Counted from the stretch's first letter, positions 1 through 8,477 are shown. The stretch is DNA of 64,000 bases from Algiphilus sp022763315 (GCF_965249985.1 NZ_OZ252280.1), one strand, 5' to 3'. The notes: generated by a model not told the origin, from the letters alone. Program-made: numbers and translations.

Positions 1-878
1 ATGAGCGACCGGGCAATGTCCGAGAGCACGACCTTGGAAGAGGGAAGCAGTTCGGCGGAATCGACTTCAAACTGCACGTCCTCCAGCTTGATGACCTGGC
101 GCTGCTTGACGCAGCCATACTGGTCCACCTGCGCAGACGCCAATGTGTTGGGGCAGCGGTCGACACCATCCACCACGCCATCATCGTCGCTATCGGCCGG
201 CTGGGCGGGAACGGTTCTCACGACCGGCACCTCCACCCGCTGCGGCACTTCGACGTACTTGGTGACCACCTTGGTCTTGCCCAGGGGCACCTGCAGCCCT
301 AGTCCGAAGCGCCAATCGTCAAAGCCGTCATCGAACTGGTCGTAGAAATAGCGCACTTCGCCACGAATCTGTAGCCCGCTATTGCCCATTTCGGAAGTGA
401 CGAACCCCAGACCGGCGTCCGCATACAGACTGGTCTCATCGCCGCTATCCGGGAAGACGTCGTTGTACACCGCGCCAATACCGAGCAGAACAAAGGGCCG
501 CAAAGCGGCCGAATTGGTGAGTCGATAAACCGCATCAAGCCCAAGAGAGGTTTGATAGAAATCCGTGCCGCCATTCGAATCGGTATCGAGGTTCGTGCCT
601 GCGATCAGTCCTTCGATGAACAGTCTTTGTGACAGCCTATGACCATAGAGCGCATGTACACCGACGCCCTCGTCGACGCCTCGACCCTCATCGGGGGACA
701 CGTAAACGGGAAGAATGCCGAGGTAGCGATTCGTGGTGTCGCCCGATGCTTGGGCGGTAGGAACCGCAACGATCGAAAGCCACAACGTGATCGTGGCGAG
801 GACGAGACGCTTGACGTTGTTCAGTGCCGTGCTTCTGTGAATAGGATCGTCGAAGCGGTTGTTTTTATGGAGAAGCAT
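1..878 (-). CDS. OmpA-family outer membrane protein with thrombospondin type 3 repeat (partial, C-terminus outside window)
   Basis: The 292 visible residues start at ATG 878. A signal peptide follows an unusually long N-region of about 22 residues, with probable cleavage after AQA at residue 44. Residues 50-200 look like a small beta-barrel, with alternating aromatic and glycine-rich strands. An acidic calcium-binding type 3 repeat follows (DSDDDGVVDGVDRCPNT, 229-245). The start of an OmpA peptidoglycan-binding domain lies at about 264-292 (VQFEVDSAELLPSS). By family, the barrel sits in the outer membrane and the C-terminal domain binds peptidoglycan non-covalently. The rest of that domain lies beyond base 1. 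No strong ribosome binding site precedes the ATG. Phased direct repeats lie 68-101 bases upstream. The specific role is unknown. Confidence 0.85.
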   Translation of the reverse strand, partial: MLLHKNNRFDDPIHRSTALNNVKRLVLATITLWLSIVAVPTAQASGDTTNRYLGILPVYVSPDEGRGVDEGVGVHALYGHRLSQRLFIEGLIAGTNLDTDSNGGTDFYQTSLGLDAVYRLTNSAALRPFVLLGIGAVYNDVFPDSGDETSLYADAGLGFVTSEMGNSGLQIRGEVRYFYDQFDDGFDDWRFGLGLQVPLGKTKVVTKYVEVPQRVEVPVVRTVPAQPADSDDDGVVDGVDRCPNTLASAQVDQYGCVKQRQVIKLEDVQFEVDSAELLPSSKVVLSDIARSL

Positions 879-945
879 TTTGGTTGGGGGTCCCGAAAAT
901 GGCATTTGGTCGTTATGTTCACATGCCGCTTGGGAATGAAGAACG

Positions 946-979
946 ACACTTCGGGACAAGTTCCGCACACTTCGTGACA
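946..979. promoter_or_regulatory. 13-bp direct repeat, 21-bp period (candidate LytTR-type regulator site)
   Basis: ACACTTCGGGACA (946-958) recurs as ACACTTCGTGACA (967-979), 12 of 13 identical and exactly 21 bases apart, so on the same face of the helix. The first nine bases of each copy match 8 of 9 positions of the LytTR-domain consensus [TA][AC][CA]GTTN[AG][TG], and the 12-base spacing between the 9-mers is also that of LytTR sites. The pair lies upstream of the OmpA-family gene, where an activator would bind. Identity of the regulator is inferred. Confidence 0.45.
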
Positions 980-1005
980 TTCGTTGCGCGCCCACCCACA
1001 CGCAC

Positions 1006-1036
1006 GCTGGCAGGCAGCGATATGCCACCTGCCAGC
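1006..1036. other. Inverted repeat between monooxygenase and OmpA-family genes
   Basis: GCTGGCAGG (1006-1014) pairs perfectly with CCTGCCAGC (1028-1036) across a 13-base loop. It lies about 70 bases past the monooxygenase stop codon and 128 bases upstream of the next gene start. It may end monooxygenase transcription or bind a protein. No T-run follows on the minus strand. A second, shorter hairpin (GGAGGC/GCCTCC, 1078-1093) lies nearer the stop codon. Confidence 0.35.
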
Positions 1037-1108
1037 GGTGCCTAGCAGTGGAAGCTCCTTTTTTTCGCGCGCTCTTCGGAGGCGCCCGCCTCCCTCGCCA
1101 CGCAGGCG

Positions 1109-2674
1109 CTATGCAGAGGTGGTAGTCGAAGCGCTACGTTCGGCGGATCGCGGCAGATCGTGGCTCCGAATGAGACGGAACTCCCGGAAGTTGGGGTGTC
1201 GCATCTCCTTGCGGTACTGCCGCGGCGTCCACGGATAGATGTTGGGAATCCCGTCTTTGTCGAGATACCAGCTCTGGCATCCACCCGTCACCCAGACAGT
1301 GCGCTGGACGGCTTCGGTCATGGCCGTGTTGTACTGGCGGAAGGCTTCCTCGGTGGGGGCCATCGCGACAAGACCGTCTCGCTTCATTTTCTCCATGCAG
1401 GCGATGACGTAATCGATCTGGTGCTCGGTGACCATGATCAACGAGATGTTGCCGATCGGTCCGGTCGGGCCTTCAAGCATCCAGAAATTGGGGAAGCCCG
1501 GCACGCTGGTGGCGCGGTGCGCGCGGGGGCTTCCTTCCCACTGGCTGCCAAGTTCCTGTCCGCCCTCGCCGATCACGCGCGTGGGAAGAATGAAGCGGTC
1601 CGCCTGGAAGCCGGTCGCCAGCACCAGCACATCCAGCTCATGCAGGCGTCCATCGCGGGTGCGTACGCCCTTGGACTCAATGCGCTCGATGCCGTCGGTC
1701 ACAAGCTCTGCATTGTCGCGCGAGATCGCCGGATAGAAGGTCGAGCAGAAGATGAGTCGCTTGCAGGCTGCCGCGTAGTTGGGAGTCAGCTTCTCGCGGA
1801 GAACCGGGTCGGGGACGTTCTTGCGAAGGTTGCGACGGCACGCCCAATCCACATAACGAAGCAAGAGCTTGTTACCGAGCGTGGCGCGGACGAAACTCTG
1901 CTCGATGCTGAAGGCGACACCCCAGTAAACGGCGGTATTGAGTGCCGGCACCTTGCGCAACAGCGTTTTCCAATAGGTGCCGTAGGCTTTCTGTGGCAGC
2001 GGATGAATCCACTGCGCCGTGCGCTGGAAGAGGCTGAGCTTGCCGACCTGGTCGGCGATCTCGCCAACGATTTGCGCCGAAGTGGACCCAGTGCCGATGA
2101 TGCCAACACGCTTGCCTTGCAGATCGAGCTGGGTGTTCCAGCGCGCAGTGTGAAAGGCCTCACCCTCAAAGTCCGACAGTCCGGGGATATCCGGTATCGC
2201 GGGGTGGTGCAGCACACCAGTCGCCGAAATCACGATATCGAAGATCTCGGTCTCACCGCCGTTGGTGGTCAGTTCCCACACGGGCGCCACATAGCGCAGT
2301 TCTTCGACCCGCGTATTGAAGCGCACATCGCGCAACACGCCATGCTTCCGCGCGGTGGATTCCATGTAGCGCTGGATCTCCGGCCCATGCGAGAAACGAT
2401 GGGACCAATCCGGGTTTTTTTCGAAAGAGAACTGATAGAGATAGGACGGGATGTCGCACGACAGGCCCGGGTACTGGTTCTCCCGCCAGGTGCCGCCAAC
2501 GCGGTCCGTCTTCTCAAAGACGGTGAGATCGTTGTAGCCAGCCCTGCGCAGCTTCACCACAGCGGCAATACCGGACATGCCGGCGCCGATGATGGCGATA
2601 CGCGGCATTCGCCCACTTTGGGTCCAGGGCGCGAGCGGCGTCGATTCAGGGTTGGTTGCGCTGTCTGCAGGCAT
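1109..2674 (-). CDS. Flavin-containing Baeyer-Villiger monooxygenase
   Basis: The 521-residue protein has an N-terminal FAD Rossmann motif (GAGMSG, residues 30-35) and a GGTW motif at 60-63. The Baeyer-Villiger fingerprint FxGxxxHTxxW is at 169-179, and a second NADPH-binding GxGxxx motif (GIIGTGS) is at 191-197. Enzymes of this family insert oxygen next to a carbonyl, turning ketones into esters or lactones with FAD and NADPH. Substrates range from cyclic ketones to steroids and cannot be told here. ATG 2674 is chosen because GAGGAGA sits 6 bases upstream; an in-frame ATG at 2743 has no such site. The gene is divergent from an AraC-type regulator, its likely controller. A simple flavin monooxygenase of the N-oxidizing kind is less likely given the full fingerprint. 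Confidence 0.9.
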   Translation of the reverse strand: MPADSATNPESTPLAPWTQSGRMPRIAIIGAGMSGIAAVVKLRRAGYNDLTVFEKTDRVGGTWRENQYPGLSCDIPSYLYQFSFEKNPDWSHRFSHGPEIQRYMESTARKHGVLRDVRFNTRVEELRYVAPVWELTTNGGETEIFDIVISATGVLHHPAIPDIPGLSDFEGEAFHTARWNTQLDLQGKRVGIIGTGSTSAQIVGEIADQVGKLSLFQRTAQWIHPLPQKAYGTYWKTLLRKVPALNTAVYWGVAFSIEQSFVRATLGNKLLLRYVDWACRRNLRKNVPDPVLREKLTPNYAAACKRLIFCSTFYPAISRDNAELVTDGIERIESKGVRTRDGRLHELDVLVLATGFQADRFILPTRVIGEGGQELGSQWEGSPRAHRATSVPGFPNFWMLEGPTGPIGNISLIMVTEHQIDYVIACMEKMKRDGLVAMAPTEEAFRQYNTAMTEAVQRTVWVTGGCQSWYLDKDGIPNIYPWTPRQYRKEMRHPNFREFRLIRSHDLPRSAERSASTTTSA

Positions 2675-2808
2675 CGCTGTCTCCTCGGGTGGAATACGGT
2701 GGACGTCAGTCTCGCTCCTGCGCAGCCCTTGAGGAATGATCATCCGAGGCAGATACCTGATATTTTACGACAAAGCTCTGAAGCCCGGATCGCTCGCATA
2801 CACGCTCC

Positions 2809-3882
2809 ATGACCCACTCTCCCGCACTGCATCTCGCGGTCTCGTTCTGGTCACCGCTGCGACTGGCCTATGGGCTGCTGCCGATGCTCGAATTGCTCGA
2901 TCGCTATGCATTGGATGCCGACCGCTTGCTGCAAGAGGCCGGAATCGCCCGCTTCGGTGTCATGGATCCGAGCTACACCATCACCGTGCAGCAGGAGATC
3001 GCCTTTCACACGAGCTGCTTTCTGCGCATCCCGAGCGCTGCGCTCAGTTTGGAAGTCGCGCGCGAGTACGGTTTGCGCGGCTTCTCGGTGTTGGGCCTGG
3101 CCATGCAGGCAAGCAAGGACGTGCTGTCGATGCTGCGTCTGATCGCGCGCTACCCCCGGCTCGCCTGGGGCATGTTCGATGGCGAACTGACGCTGGATGA
3201 CCGCGGATTACGCATTGCCTTCCGACCGCAACCGCGGCTGGGCCGGGCCGAAGGCTTCTTCGCCGAACGCGATCTCGCCTGTGCACTGGTCATGGCCGAG
3301 GAGGCGACGCAACAGCGCTTCCCGCTGGAATCCGTGCAATTTCGTCATGCCTGTACCGGCGACCCCGCCGGCTACGAAGCCTTCTTCGGCTGCCCGGTGC
3401 ACTTCAACGCCGAGCGAACCGGCATCCGCGCCGCGCACGACGCCGCCTTGTTTCCCTTGCCGCAGGCGGATGCCCGTATCTGTGCCTTCTATACCGCCCA
3501 GTGCGCGGTCATGGCGCGCAGCATCGACCAGCCCTTTCGCTATACCGAGGCCGTGCGTAACCGGCTTCTGGAAAGCGCCGTCATGCCCGATCTTCCTGCG
3601 CTCGCGCAGCGCATGTATCTGACCGCACGCACCCTGCAGCGGCGTCTGCGCGCGGAGGGCGTCTCTTTCTCCCAGGTGCTGCGCGAGGCGCGACGCGAGC
3701 GTGCCGAACAGTTGCTGAGCGAGAGCCGAGCCTCCATGGAGCAGATCGCCACCACCCTTGGCTTCGGCGATGCGGTGGCCTTTTCCCACGCCTTCAAGTC
3801 GTGGACCGGGCAATCGCCGTTGCGCTGGCGGCGGAAGGCCACGGCCCATGCAGCGGCACCCTCGGTCGGGAATGCCTGCTGA
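2809..3882 (+). CDS. AraC-family transcriptional regulator (OruR/ArgR-like ligand domain)
   Basis: The 357-residue protein has an N-terminal region (about 15-215) resembling the AraC-type arabinose-binding-like domain found in OruR-type regulators. A C-terminal AraC helix-turn-helix pair covers about 245-345 and contains LAQRMYLTARTLQRRL and IATTLGFGDAVAFSHAFKSW, the usual two helices with the signature FSHAFK. It starts 134 bases from the divergent monooxygenase start, so the shared intergenic region 2675-2808 probably carries its binding sites. By family it would bind a small ligand and activate the neighbouring catabolic gene. The link to the monooxygenase is positional inference. Confidence 0.9.
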   Translation: MTHSPALHLAVSFWSPLRLAYGLLPMLELLDRYALDADRLLQEAGIARFGVMDPSYTITVQQEIAFHTSCFLRIPSAALSLEVAREYGLRGFSVLGLAMQASKDVLSMLRLIARYPRLAWGMFDGELTLDDRGLRIAFRPQPRLGRAEGFFAERDLACALVMAEEATQQRFPLESVQFRHACTGDPAGYEAFFGCPVHFNAERTGIRAAHDAALFPLPQADARICAFYTAQCAVMARSIDQPFRYTEAVRNRLLESAVMPDLPALAQRMYLTARTLQRRLRAEGVSFSQVLREARRERAEQLLSESRASMEQIATTLGFGDAVAFSHAFKSWTGQSPLRWRRKATAHAAAPSVGNAC

Positions 3883-3960
3883 GCATGGGGAGACGGGTCC
3901 TCAACCGACGGAGGCTGCAAGAGGGCTGAGGCATAATGGCGGGCGCGCGCCGGTCGCGCC

Positions 3961-3984
3961 GGAAGGTGGTTTTTGCCGCCTTCC
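3961..3984 (+). other. Hairpin upstream of dusA
   Basis: GGAAGGTGG (3961-3969) and CCGCCTTCC (3976-3984) form a nine-pair stem (one G-U pair) around the loop TTTTTG. It lies 78 bases past the AraC-type gene stop and 41 bases before the chosen dusA start. It could end transcription of the regulator, although no T-run follows, or act in the dusA leader. Confidence 0.4.
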
Positions 3985-4025
3985 CCGCCGGTGAATCACG
4001 CTTCTCGCTCGCCCTTGTCCCTTTG

Positions 4026-5102
4026 ATGACGCCAACGCCTACAGCGCTCCAGCCACACCCAGCAACGGAACGGGCCGAAGCCTCGGCCTGGCGCTTCTGC
4101 GTGGCGCCCATGATGGACTGGACCGACCGCCACTGCCGGTTCTTTCTCCGACAGATGTCGCGCCATACGCGTCTGTATACGGAGATGGTGACCACCGGTG
4201 CGCTTTTGCACGGCGATGTGGCGCGGCATCTGGACTATCACCCGGACGAACATCCGTTGGCGCTGCAGCTGGGCGGGAGTGACCCCGTCGCACTCGCGCA
4301 GTGTGCCCGCATGGCCGAGGACTGGGGTTATGACGAGGTCAATCTCAACTGCGGCTGCCCCTCGGATCGCGTACAAGGTGGCGGTTTCGGCGCTTGTTTG
4401 ATGCGCGAGCCGCGGCGGGTAGCGGACTGCGTGGCCGCCATGCGGGCGGCCTGTTCCCTGCCAGTGACAGTGAAGTGTCGCATCGGGGTCGATGATTGCG
4501 ACGACGATACCTTTCTCGATGCCTTCATCGCACCCATCGCCGACGCTGGCTGCGACGTTTTCATCATCCATGCCCGCAAAGCCTGGCTTCAGGGCCTGTC
4601 GCCGAAGGAGAACCGCGAGGTTCCGCCCCTGAACTATGCGCGTGTGCGCGAGCTTAAGCAGGCGCGACCGGATCTGCACATCGTGCTGAACGGTGGCCTG
4701 GCCACAGTGGCTGAGGCGACCGAGCAACTCGCCGTGTTCGATGGCGTCATGCTGGGGCGCGCCGCCTATGACAATCCCTGGCTGCTGGCAGACGTCGATC
4801 CCTTGTGCTTCGGAGCGCCGGCGCCGGTCAGAAGTCGCTGCGAAGTGCTGGAACGCATGCGCGACTACATCGCCCAATCCCACGCAGAAGGCACGCCGGT
4901 GGCGGCCATCACGCGTCACATGCTGGGGCTCTACCGTGGGCAGCCCCGAGGGCGCGCATTCCGGCGGCTGCTCGGCGAATCGGCGCGGGCGCCCGAGACT
5001 ACCGCTGCCCTGATCGATGACGCCATCGCGTTGCTGCATCCCAAACCCAGCACCGCACAAACTTTTTCCGCTGATCCACAAGAGAACAAGGCAACCGCAT
5101 GA
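4026..5102 (+). CDS. dusA: tRNA-dihydrouridine(20/20a) synthase
   Basis: The 358-residue protein is a full-length FMN-dependent Dus TIM barrel. It opens with VAPMMDWTDRHCRFFLR, the DusA-type N-terminus, followed by YTEMVTTGAL and LNCGCPSDRVQGGGFGACLM. The active cysteine is expected at residue 124 in GACLM. It reduces uridine 20/20a in the tRNA D-loop with NADPH. HARKAWLQGLSPKENR is typical of DusA rather than DusB or DusC. An in-frame ATG at 3936 would add 30 basic residues and translate the hairpin at 3961-3984, so 4026 is preferred, although neither start has a strong ribosome binding site. The stop overlaps the next gene by four bases (ATGA). Confidence 0.92.
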   Translation: MTPTPTALQPHPATERAEASAWRFCVAPMMDWTDRHCRFFLRQMSRHTRLYTEMVTTGALLHGDVARHLDYHPDEHPLALQLGGSDPVALAQCARMAEDWGYDEVNLNCGCPSDRVQGGGFGACLMREPRRVADCVAAMRAACSLPVTVKCRIGVDDCDDDTFLDAFIAPIADAGCDVFIIHARKAWLQGLSPKENREVPPLNYARVRELKQARPDLHIVLNGGLATVAEATEQLAVFDGVMLGRAAYDNPWLLADVDPLCFGAPAPVRSRCEVLERMRDYIAQSHAEGTPVAAITRHMLGLYRGQPRGRAFRRLLGESARAPETTAALIDDAIALLHPKPSTAQTFSADPQENKATA

Positions 5103-5680
5103 TGATTCGACGATTTGCTGTAAGCGCCGCGCTGGGCGCAGCCGCTGCCACTGGCGCTGCCGGAGCCGAAGGCCAGGATGGCCCGCAGGTCATTATTCAC
5201 ACCAGCGAGGGCGCAATCACGCTGCAACTCGCTCCAGAAGAAGCGCCGTTATCGGTGGAGAATTTCCTGGAATACTCGCGCGCCGGGCATTACGACGGCA
5301 CGGTCTTTCACCGCGTCATCCCCGGCTTCATGATCCAGGGCGGCGGTATGGACGCGCAGATGCAGGCACGCGCGACGCGTGCGCCCATCCAGAACGAGGC
5401 GGGTAACGGACTGGAGAATGCGCGTGGCACCGTGGCAATGGCGCGCACCAGTGCACCGCATTCCGCTACGAGCCAGTTCTTCATCAATCTGACAGATAAC
5501 GATTTTCTCAATCCAGGTGGCGTCGACCCGCACGGTTACGCTGTTTTCGGTCAGGTGACTGATGGGATGGAAGTCGTTGACGCCATCGCCAAGACCCAGA
5601 CCACGCGTCGTGCGGGCCACGCCGATGTGCCGGTCGAACCCATCACCATCGAATCGGTCGAGGTGGTCACGGACCCTTGA
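5099..5680 (+). CDS. ppiA: Periplasmic cyclophilin-type peptidyl-prolyl cis-trans isomerase
   Basis: The 193-residue protein has an N-terminal signal peptide with probable cleavage after AGA near residue 23. A single bacterial cyclophilin domain follows, with FHRVIPGFMIQGGG at 70-83 (active arginine in FHR), MARTSAPHSATSQFFINL and GYAVFGQVTDGMEVVD. It should catalyse proline isomerization of proteins in the periplasm. It is translationally coupled to dusA (4-base overlap) and to lpxH (TTGA overlap). E. coli has a cyclophilin gene (ppiB) next to lpxH as well, but that one is cytoplasmic; the signal peptide here favours a PpiA-type location. Confidence 0.9.
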   Translation: MMIRRFAVSAALGAAAATGAAGAEGQDGPQVIIHTSEGAITLQLAPEEAPLSVENFLEYSRAGHYDGTVFHRVIPGFMIQGGGMDAQMQARATRAPIQNEAGNGLENARGTVAMARTSAPHSATSQFFINLTDNDFLNPGGVDPHGYAVFGQVTDGMEVVDAIAKTQTTRRAGHADVPVEPITIESVEVVTDP

Positions 5681-6408
5681 TCGCAGCCGACCCGCAGAAG
5701 GAGGTGCTGTTCGCCTCCGATATGCACCTGCCAGCAGGGCCGTCCGAGTATCGCGATGCCTTGCACGCGCTGCTCGAGGGCCCTGCGCGGCAAGCGCAGG
5801 CGCTGTTTCTGCTCGGCGATGTCTTTGAGTACTGGCTGGGCGACGATGTCAGCGGCCAGGATCATGGCGAGACCCTGCGCGCGCTGGCGCACTGCGCCAA
5901 GACGGGCACGCGGCTGTATTTCATGCCCGGCAACCGGGATTTCCTGGTCAGTGATCGCCTGCTCTCCCGCTACGGCATCACCATGTTGCCCGATCCGGTG
6001 ATCGTGGCCTTGCCCGACGGCCCCGCCCTGCTATCGCATGGGGATCAGTGGTGCACGCAGGACGAGGCGTACCAGCGCTGGCGACGCTTCGCGCACTGGC
6101 GGCCAGCCCAGGCTGGCTTCCGCGCTCTGCCGCGCCGCCTGCGGCGCCAACTTGCGCAGCGGCTTCGGGCACGGAGTCAGGCGCTGGGCCGCATGACGGC
6201 CGACGACCTGCTCGATGTGAACCCGGCTGCGGCCGAGCGTGCTTTCGCGACCTTTGGCGTGCGGCGCATCATCCATGGCCATACGCACCGCCCCGACATC
6301 CATGCCATGCGCGGCGGAACGCGCATTGTTTTGCCCGACTGGCGACCGGGCGACTATCGCTACCTGCGCGCTGATTGTCGGGGCCTGACCATCCATCGGA
6401 TCAGATAA
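5677..6408 (+). CDS. lpxH: UDP-2,3-diacylglucosamine diphosphatase
   Basis: The 243-residue calcineurin-like phosphoesterase has all metal-ligand motifs of LpxH. These are SDMHL (14-18), LLGDVFEYW (46-53), GNRDF (85-89), SHGDQWCTQDE (120-130) and HGHTHRPD (200-207). It cleaves UDP-2,3-diacylglucosamine to lipid X and UMP at the inner membrane, the fourth step of lipid A synthesis. The start is TTG at 5677, overlapping the stop of the preceding gene, which suggests coupled translation. Four other lipid A genes (lpxD, lpxA, lpxB, plus fabZ as supplier) lie at the far end of the window. Confidence 0.93.
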   Translation: MIAADPQKEVLFASDMHLPAGPSEYRDALHALLEGPARQAQALFLLGDVFEYWLGDDVSGQDHGETLRALAHCAKTGTRLYFMPGNRDFLVSDRLLSRYGITMLPDPVIVALPDGPALLSHGDQWCTQDEAYQRWRRFAHWRPAQAGFRALPRRLRRQLAQRLRARSQALGRMTADDLLDVNPAAAERAFATFGVRRIIHGHTHRPDIHAMRGGTRIVLPDWRPGDYRYLRADCRGLTIHRIR

Positions 6409-6485
6409 ACCCTTTGTCGGCATGAAGCCGATGGACGGGTCATGCGCGACCACACTCGCCCCATGCTCCCGCACAGAGACTGGTC

Positions 6486-8477
6486 ATGCGCAGCAGTGTC
6501 CCTTCCTTTCATCGTCGACCCACCCGGCAACGGGGCGCCGCGGCCGTCTTTGCGGGCATCGCCATGGTGGCGCTGGTGGCCGCCATCGCACTGGTCATCG
6601 ACATCGGTCAGCTCTACTTCGCCCAACAGAAGCTGCAGAAGCAGGCCAACCTCGCCGCTTTGGATGCCGCACGTCTGGTCGCCCGATGCGAGTCGAACGA
6701 TCCGCCCTCTTTGGCGGCGCTCAACGCCCGTGTCGACGAAAGCCTTGGCCGCAACCTGCTTGAAGAACCCGACCAGGTCGATGTGTTTATCGATTTCGGC
6801 CAGATCGTACTCGACCCCCAGACCTCGCATCGCGCCCTCCAGGAGACCGGCATTCTGGAGGCGGATTCTGTCCGGGTCAGCCTGCGCCGCCCGGCCCCGT
6901 CGACGCTCTTCGGGGGCGCCGGGGAAAGCCGCCAACTGACTGCCTCGGCGACCGCGCAGCAGGCAGCCCTAGGGAGCTTCTACCTGGGCACCTCCACCTT
7001 GTCGCTCAATGGTGGCCTGCTCAATCAGGTCCTCGGCGGGTTACTCTGTGCCAGTGGGGACACGTTCTGCCAGAACAATGTGATCGCCCTGGATGTCGCG
7101 AGCGCGCGTTCGGGCCTCCTGGCGCTGGATGTCACCGCCAGCCAGTTGGCTACCGCCGTGGGCGTGTCGGTGCGGGATCTGGCCGACCCATTGGAACTCT
7201 CCTTGATGACGCCGGTGTTGCCCGAGGTCTTTGACGGCCTGGCTGGCGCCCTTTCCGGGACCGCAAGCGCCACCATCGTCAATCTGCTGCAAGGGCTGGG
7301 TGATACCGCCGAGGCCTACCAGGTTGCGCTTGGCGACGTCTTCGACAGCTTCGCCGCAGAGAGCCCGGACGCACCCGTGATCAATCTGGGTGATCTATTG
7401 ATTGCCCTCGCTCAGGCCAGCCGTGCCGATGACAGCGGCGTCTCATCGATCTTCCTTCCGATCAACCTTAACGTCCCCGGCGTGGCGGAAGTCGGCGTCT
7501 TCGCCAATATCCTTGAACCGCCGAAATTCAGCGGTGTGGGACGCCCAGGCGAGTTGATGGCGGAAAGCGCACAGGTGCGTCTTGGCATACGCATCAACTC
7601 GGGTGCGGTACTGACAACGCTGACCAATACCTTGCAAGGGCTCATCAATGGCCTCATCAGTGGATTGGTAGGCGCACTCACCGGTATCTACGTCAACTTG
7701 GATATCGCTGCCCTGCCTTTGAACATCGGTATCGACATCGGTGTGAGCAAGTCCAGAGCCTATCTCGACAGCTTGAGTTGTCCGCGCAATGGCACCAATG
7801 ACGGCATGCCCATTGCCGAGCTCAGCGCCAGCCCGGCATTGGCCACGGTCGATATCGGGCACTTCGACGGCAGCGCCTTGAGCGCGCCGCCCCTGAACAC
7901 GCCGACGGACAGTCGCTTCGAGTTGCTGGGTCTCGATATTGACGCGCGGTGTGCAGTCCTCTGTCTGTTAAATCTCGGCAGCACCAGCCTGGAAGCCGCA
8001 TTAGAACTCAGCTATCTCGGCGTGGGCGGCAGCGACACGCCCATTCCGCTGCCCATGTCCATCCGCGATTTTGAGCGCGAAGACCCAGAGGCACTCGACT
8101 TGCCCCCATGGCACCCGGCGATCTGGCGTGCGCATGGTGCGCCGGACGCTCCGCCCAGTCTGGACGGTAGCAATCCGCAAACCGTGTCGTCGCCGCTGAT
8201 GATCTCACTCAATGCCGATCTTCCGGTGACACAGTCCGGCACCGGTCTGCTTGGGGTCTTGAGTGGCTTGGTCGCAACGGTGGTCGACGCGGTCTTCAAT
8301 ATTCTGCAGCCCTTGCTGGATCTCGTGAATGGCCTGGTGGCCGCGCTCGTTCAACCGCTATTGAGCATTCTTGGCATCCAGCTCGGTACTGCCGAAGTCA
8401 CTATGCATACCGTCACTGTGGGCCAGCCCCGCCTGATCAGCACCGAGGTCCCGGTACTTCCTCAGGCGGAAGGTTGA
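6486..8477 (+). CDS. Orphan TadG-like (Tad-domain) membrane-anchored protein
   Basis: The 663-residue protein starts with basic residues and RQRGAAA, then one hydrophobic segment at about 18-40. It continues IDIGQLYFAQQKLQKQANLAALDAA, the hallmark of the Tad/TadG N-terminal domain, in which one helix anchors a periplasmic body. The rest is secreted-type sequence rich in A, L, G, S and N, with leucine/glycine-rich patches (LLNQVLGGLLC at about 178-188, LQGLINGLISGLVGAL at about 382-397). It has few cysteines. TadG proteins belong to tight-adherence pilus systems, but no other tad or flp gene is present here. The gene stands 77 bases past lpxH and converges on the DUF455 gene. Function unknown; a cell-surface or envelope role is inferred. 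Confidence 0.75.
   Translation: MRSSVPSFHRRPTRQRGAAAVFAGIAMVALVAAIALVIDIGQLYFAQQKLQKQANLAALDAARLVARCESNDPPSLAALNARVDESLGRNLLEEPDQVDVFIDFGQIVLDPQTSHRALQETGILEADSVRVSLRRPAPSTLFGGAGESRQLTASATAQQAALGSFYLGTSTLSLNGGLLNQVLGGLLCASGDTFCQNNVIALDVASARSGLLALDVTASQLATAVGVSVRDLADPLELSLMTPVLPEVFDGLAGALSGTASATIVNLLQGLGDTAEAYQVALGDVFDSFAAESPDAPVINLGDLLIALAQASRADDSGVSSIFLPINLNVPGVAEVGVFANILEPPKFSGVGRPGELMAESAQVRLGIRINSGAVLTTLTNTLQGLINGLISGLVGALTGIYVNLDIAALPLNIGIDIGVSKSRAYLDSLSCPRNGTNDGMPIAELSASPALATVDIGHFDGSALSAPPLNTPTDSRFELLGLDIDARCAVLCLLNLGSTSLEAALELSYLGVGGSDTPIPLPMSIRDFEREDPEALDLPPWHPAIWRAHGAPDAPPSLDGSNPQTVSSPLMISLNADLPVTQSGTGLLGVLSGLVATVVDAVFNILQPLLDLVNGLVAALVQPLLSILGIQLGTAEVTMHTVTVGQPRLISTEVPVLPQAEG

Noticed and set aside
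1064..1093. T-run plus hairpin GGAGGC/GCCTCC as an intrinsic terminator of the monooxygenase gene
   Set aside because: On the minus strand the hairpin is followed by A residues, not T; the order fits neither strand for a classic terminator.
1160..2812. Open frame of 550 codons opposite the monooxygenase
   Set aside because: The minus-strand frame carries the full flavoenzyme motifs; the plus-strand translation has none.
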